Assembly: GCA_003486665.1 (NCBI GenBank)
Contig: DNGF01000139.1
Coordinates: 1,264 to 8,029, forward strand
Direction of reading: 5' to 3'
Source: Oscillospiraceae bacterium
GTDB taxonomy: Bacteria > Bacillota > Clostridia > Oscillospirales > Acutalibacteraceae
DNA length: 6,766 nucleotides
Shown here piece after piece: positions 5,874-6,766 of the stretch; the stretch's first letter is position 1; each line of letters starts with the position of its first letter. The notes below the pieces were generated by a model, which searched no databases, was not told the DNA's origin, and saw nothing but the letters and a program-made list of their open reading frames with translations. The position numbers and the translations under genes are program-made.

Positions 5874-6599
5874 TTATAAGAACTGATGAAAAATGGTTGA
5901 GAAAACTCTGTAGCAGAGATCAAGAAAGCCTCCGACTATGCGAATATAATCCGCGCCTCTCTGCTCGTTTCGGTTAAGCTCGGCAACCTTTGCACTCTCG
6001 TAGTGACCGTGCAGAGGACTGTTCTCGTTCTCTCCTCCGAAAGCTTTTGTTAATGCGTAAACGGTATTGTGCAATGCAAGCTCACCGACAACATGGCGGT
6101 AGTCCATTGTTATACAATCTCCGTCAACTTGTGCGGCAATCTCATTTTGTTTATTGAGCATAAGTCTGGAAGCCTTGCACATTATCGTAAGCTCAAGTAC
6201 CTCCGGGTGCTTTGTGATATCAACAATGATGAAGAATTCGCCGTCATCGGCAATATAGTATTCGGCATCATTGGCAATACCCTTGGCGTATTCGTCGGTT
6301 TTCCTTTTGAAAAGACCTGCGTATTTCGAAATTTCATCGGAAATATCCTTTGCGGTCGGATCTTCACCGACATTGTCAAGAACTTCGGTTACAAAAGCAT
6401 TGCTTACGGTTATGTCGTCACTCGGATTTTCTCCGATTATAGCGGCGGCTGCGGCACGGACGGCTTCTCGCTGCTCTCGCTCATCACTTATTACGGTGTC
6501 GGCAGCATCAACACTTGAACCGACAGCGACGGCAGAAACCGCCGTTGCCTGAAAACACAGTAAGGCGGCAATAAAAACTGCCAATATTCTCTTTTTCAT
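5874..6599 (-). CDS. Small secreted protein of unknown function
   Basis: I do not recognise this 241-residue protein. It begins with a clear signal peptide (MKKRILAVFIAALLC, likely cut after VSA at residue 23). An acidic, alanine-rich, probably helical stretch follows (31-57). A middle domain at about 110-140 reads like a beta-rich segment (DAEYYIADDGEFFIIVDI). A helix-like stretch at 165-187 holds His169, Glu173 and His177 at four-residue spacing (HxxxExxxH), and an HGH follows at 197-199. The last 19 residues (223-241) are strongly hydrophobic and aromatic, amphipathic rather than a plain membrane anchor. Three cysteines remain after the signal. The start at 6599 is preferred over an in-frame ATG at 6620 because the ribosome binding site at 6606-6612 lies between them and fits only the inner ATG. 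The gene converges on the ceramidase-like gene and shares its terminator. Extracytoplasmic location is likely, and the function is unknown. Confidence 0.8.
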   Translation of the reverse strand: MKKRILAVFIAALLCFQATAVSAVAVGSSVDAADTVISDEREQREAVRAAAAAIIGENPSDDITVSNAFVTEVLDNVGEDPTAKDISDEISKYAGLFKRKTDEYAKGIANDAEYYIADDGEFFIIVDITKHPEVLELTIMCKASRLMLNKQNEIAAQVDGDCITMDYRHVVGELALHNTVYALTKAFGGENENSPLHGHYESAKVAELNRNEQRGADYIRIVGGFLDLCYRVFSTIFHQFL

Positions 6600-6605
6600 A
6601 CATAA

Positions 6606-6612
6606 TCCCTCT
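6606..6612 (-). promoter_or_regulatory. Ribosome binding site that decides the start of the small secreted protein
   Basis: On the minus strand AGAGGGA ends six bases before the ATG at 6599. The longer in-frame start at 6620 would place this site inside the coding region and would put seven residues (MLKEGLC) ahead of an otherwise standard MKKR signal-peptide start. Confidence 0.75.
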
Positions 6613-6629
6613 TTTAACATTATATTATT

Positions 6630-6658
6630 ACTATATCATTTATTGGGCTTTATATCAA
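6630..6658 (-). promoter_or_regulatory. Predicted sigma-A promoter of the small secreted protein (extended -10)
   Basis: On the minus strand TTGATA (6653-6658, 5 of 6 matches) is followed after 17 bases by TATAGT (6630-6635, 5 of 6 matches). TGA just upstream of the -10 gives an extended -10. Transcription would start near 6623, about 24 bases before the ATG. The surrounding region is very AT-rich. Confidence 0.75.
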
Positions 6659-6700
6659 TATAAAATTTTAAAAAGTAGGGATAAAAATTTGAAAAAAGTG

Positions 6701-6729
6701 TTGACAAAATGTTTCGGTTGTGGTATAGT
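6701..6729 (+). promoter_or_regulatory. Strong predicted sigma-A promoter of the tRNA gene
   Basis: A perfect TTGACA (6701-6706) is followed after 17 bases by TATAGT (6724-6729), with TGG immediately upstream as an extended -10. Transcription would start near 6736, about 10 bases before the mature tRNA 5' end. This is the best promoter in the window and fits a stable-RNA gene. It is divergent from the promoter at 6630-6658. Confidence 0.85.
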
Positions 6730-6745
6730 ATACGAGCGTTAAGAC

Positions 6746-6766
6746 GCTGGTGTAGCTCAGTTGGTA
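6746..6766 (+). tRNA. 5' end of a tRNA gene, probably tRNA-Thr (cut by window edge)
   Basis: GCTGGTG (6746-6752) fits a seven-base acceptor strand. TAGCTCAGTTGGTA follows, with T8, A9, the D-stem start GCTC, A14 and the D-loop GG in their standard positions. The GCTGGTG/GCCGGTG acceptor start is typical of tRNA-Thr in Firmicutes, but the anticodon is outside the window, so the amino-acid identity is a guess. That this is a tRNA is nearly certain given the D-arm consensus and the strong upstream promoter. Confidence 0.85.

Noticed and set aside
6069..6518. A 149-codon open frame on the plus strand
   Set aside because: It is antisense to the small secreted protein, which has a signal peptide, ribosome binding site and promoter, while this frame has none of these.
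6600..6620. A longer start (ATG at 6620) for the small secreted protein
   Set aside because: The AGAGGGA ribosome binding site lies between the two ATGs and the inner start gives a standard MKKR signal peptide.
6619..6624. A perfect minus-strand TATAAT just upstream of the small secreted protein gene
   Set aside because: It would start transcription at or inside the ribosome binding site. TATAGT at 6630-6635, with a good -35 at 17-base spacing, is a better choice.

Overview
The window looks like chromosome from a Gram-positive member of the Clostridia, probably an Oscillospiraceae/Ruminococcaceae-type gut commensal. The reasons are moderate GC by eye, strong Shine-Dalgarno sites (GGAGG, AAAGGAG), textbook sigma-A promoters that often have an extended -10, secreted proteins starting MKK, and an intergenic palindromic repeat of a kind I associate with these genomes. 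The assignment rests on style and is not a database match.

Layout from left to right: (1) 1-1191, plus strand, the C-terminal part of a polytopic membrane protein whose start lies outside the window; (2) 1194-1231, a perfect 10-bp hairpin serving as a shared terminator; (3) 1235-2053, minus strand, glutamate racemase MurI with its own promoter at 2113-2141; (4) 2176-2368, a MITE-like nest of palindromes with imperfect terminal inverted repeats; (5) 2385-3728, minus strand, MurD with its own promoter at 3769-3797; (6) a divergent promoter region; (7) 3928-5814, plus strand, a secreted protein of the neutral ceramidase superfamily; (8) 5821-5859, a bidirectional terminator; (9) 5874-6599, minus strand, a small secreted protein of unknown function; (10) a second divergent promoter region; (11) the first 21 nt of a tRNA gene, probably tRNA-Thr, cut by the window edge.

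MurI and MurD work back to back in peptidoglycan precursor synthesis: MurI makes D-glutamate and MurD joins it to UDP-MurNAc-L-Ala. Here each has its own promoter, lies outside a dcw-type cluster, and is separated from the other by the repeat element. The two secreted proteins are convergent, share a terminator and are each driven by an extended -10 promoter, but the sequence does not show that they act together.

The most interesting points are: the ceramidase-like protein keeps the THTHSG, SAHP, PGE and NDxxGY landmarks but appears to lack the first zinc-ligand histidine and to have an altered catalytic loop; the nested palindromic element; and an HxxxExxxH pattern in the otherwise unrecognised secreted protein. 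I see no complete novel multi-gene system in this window.
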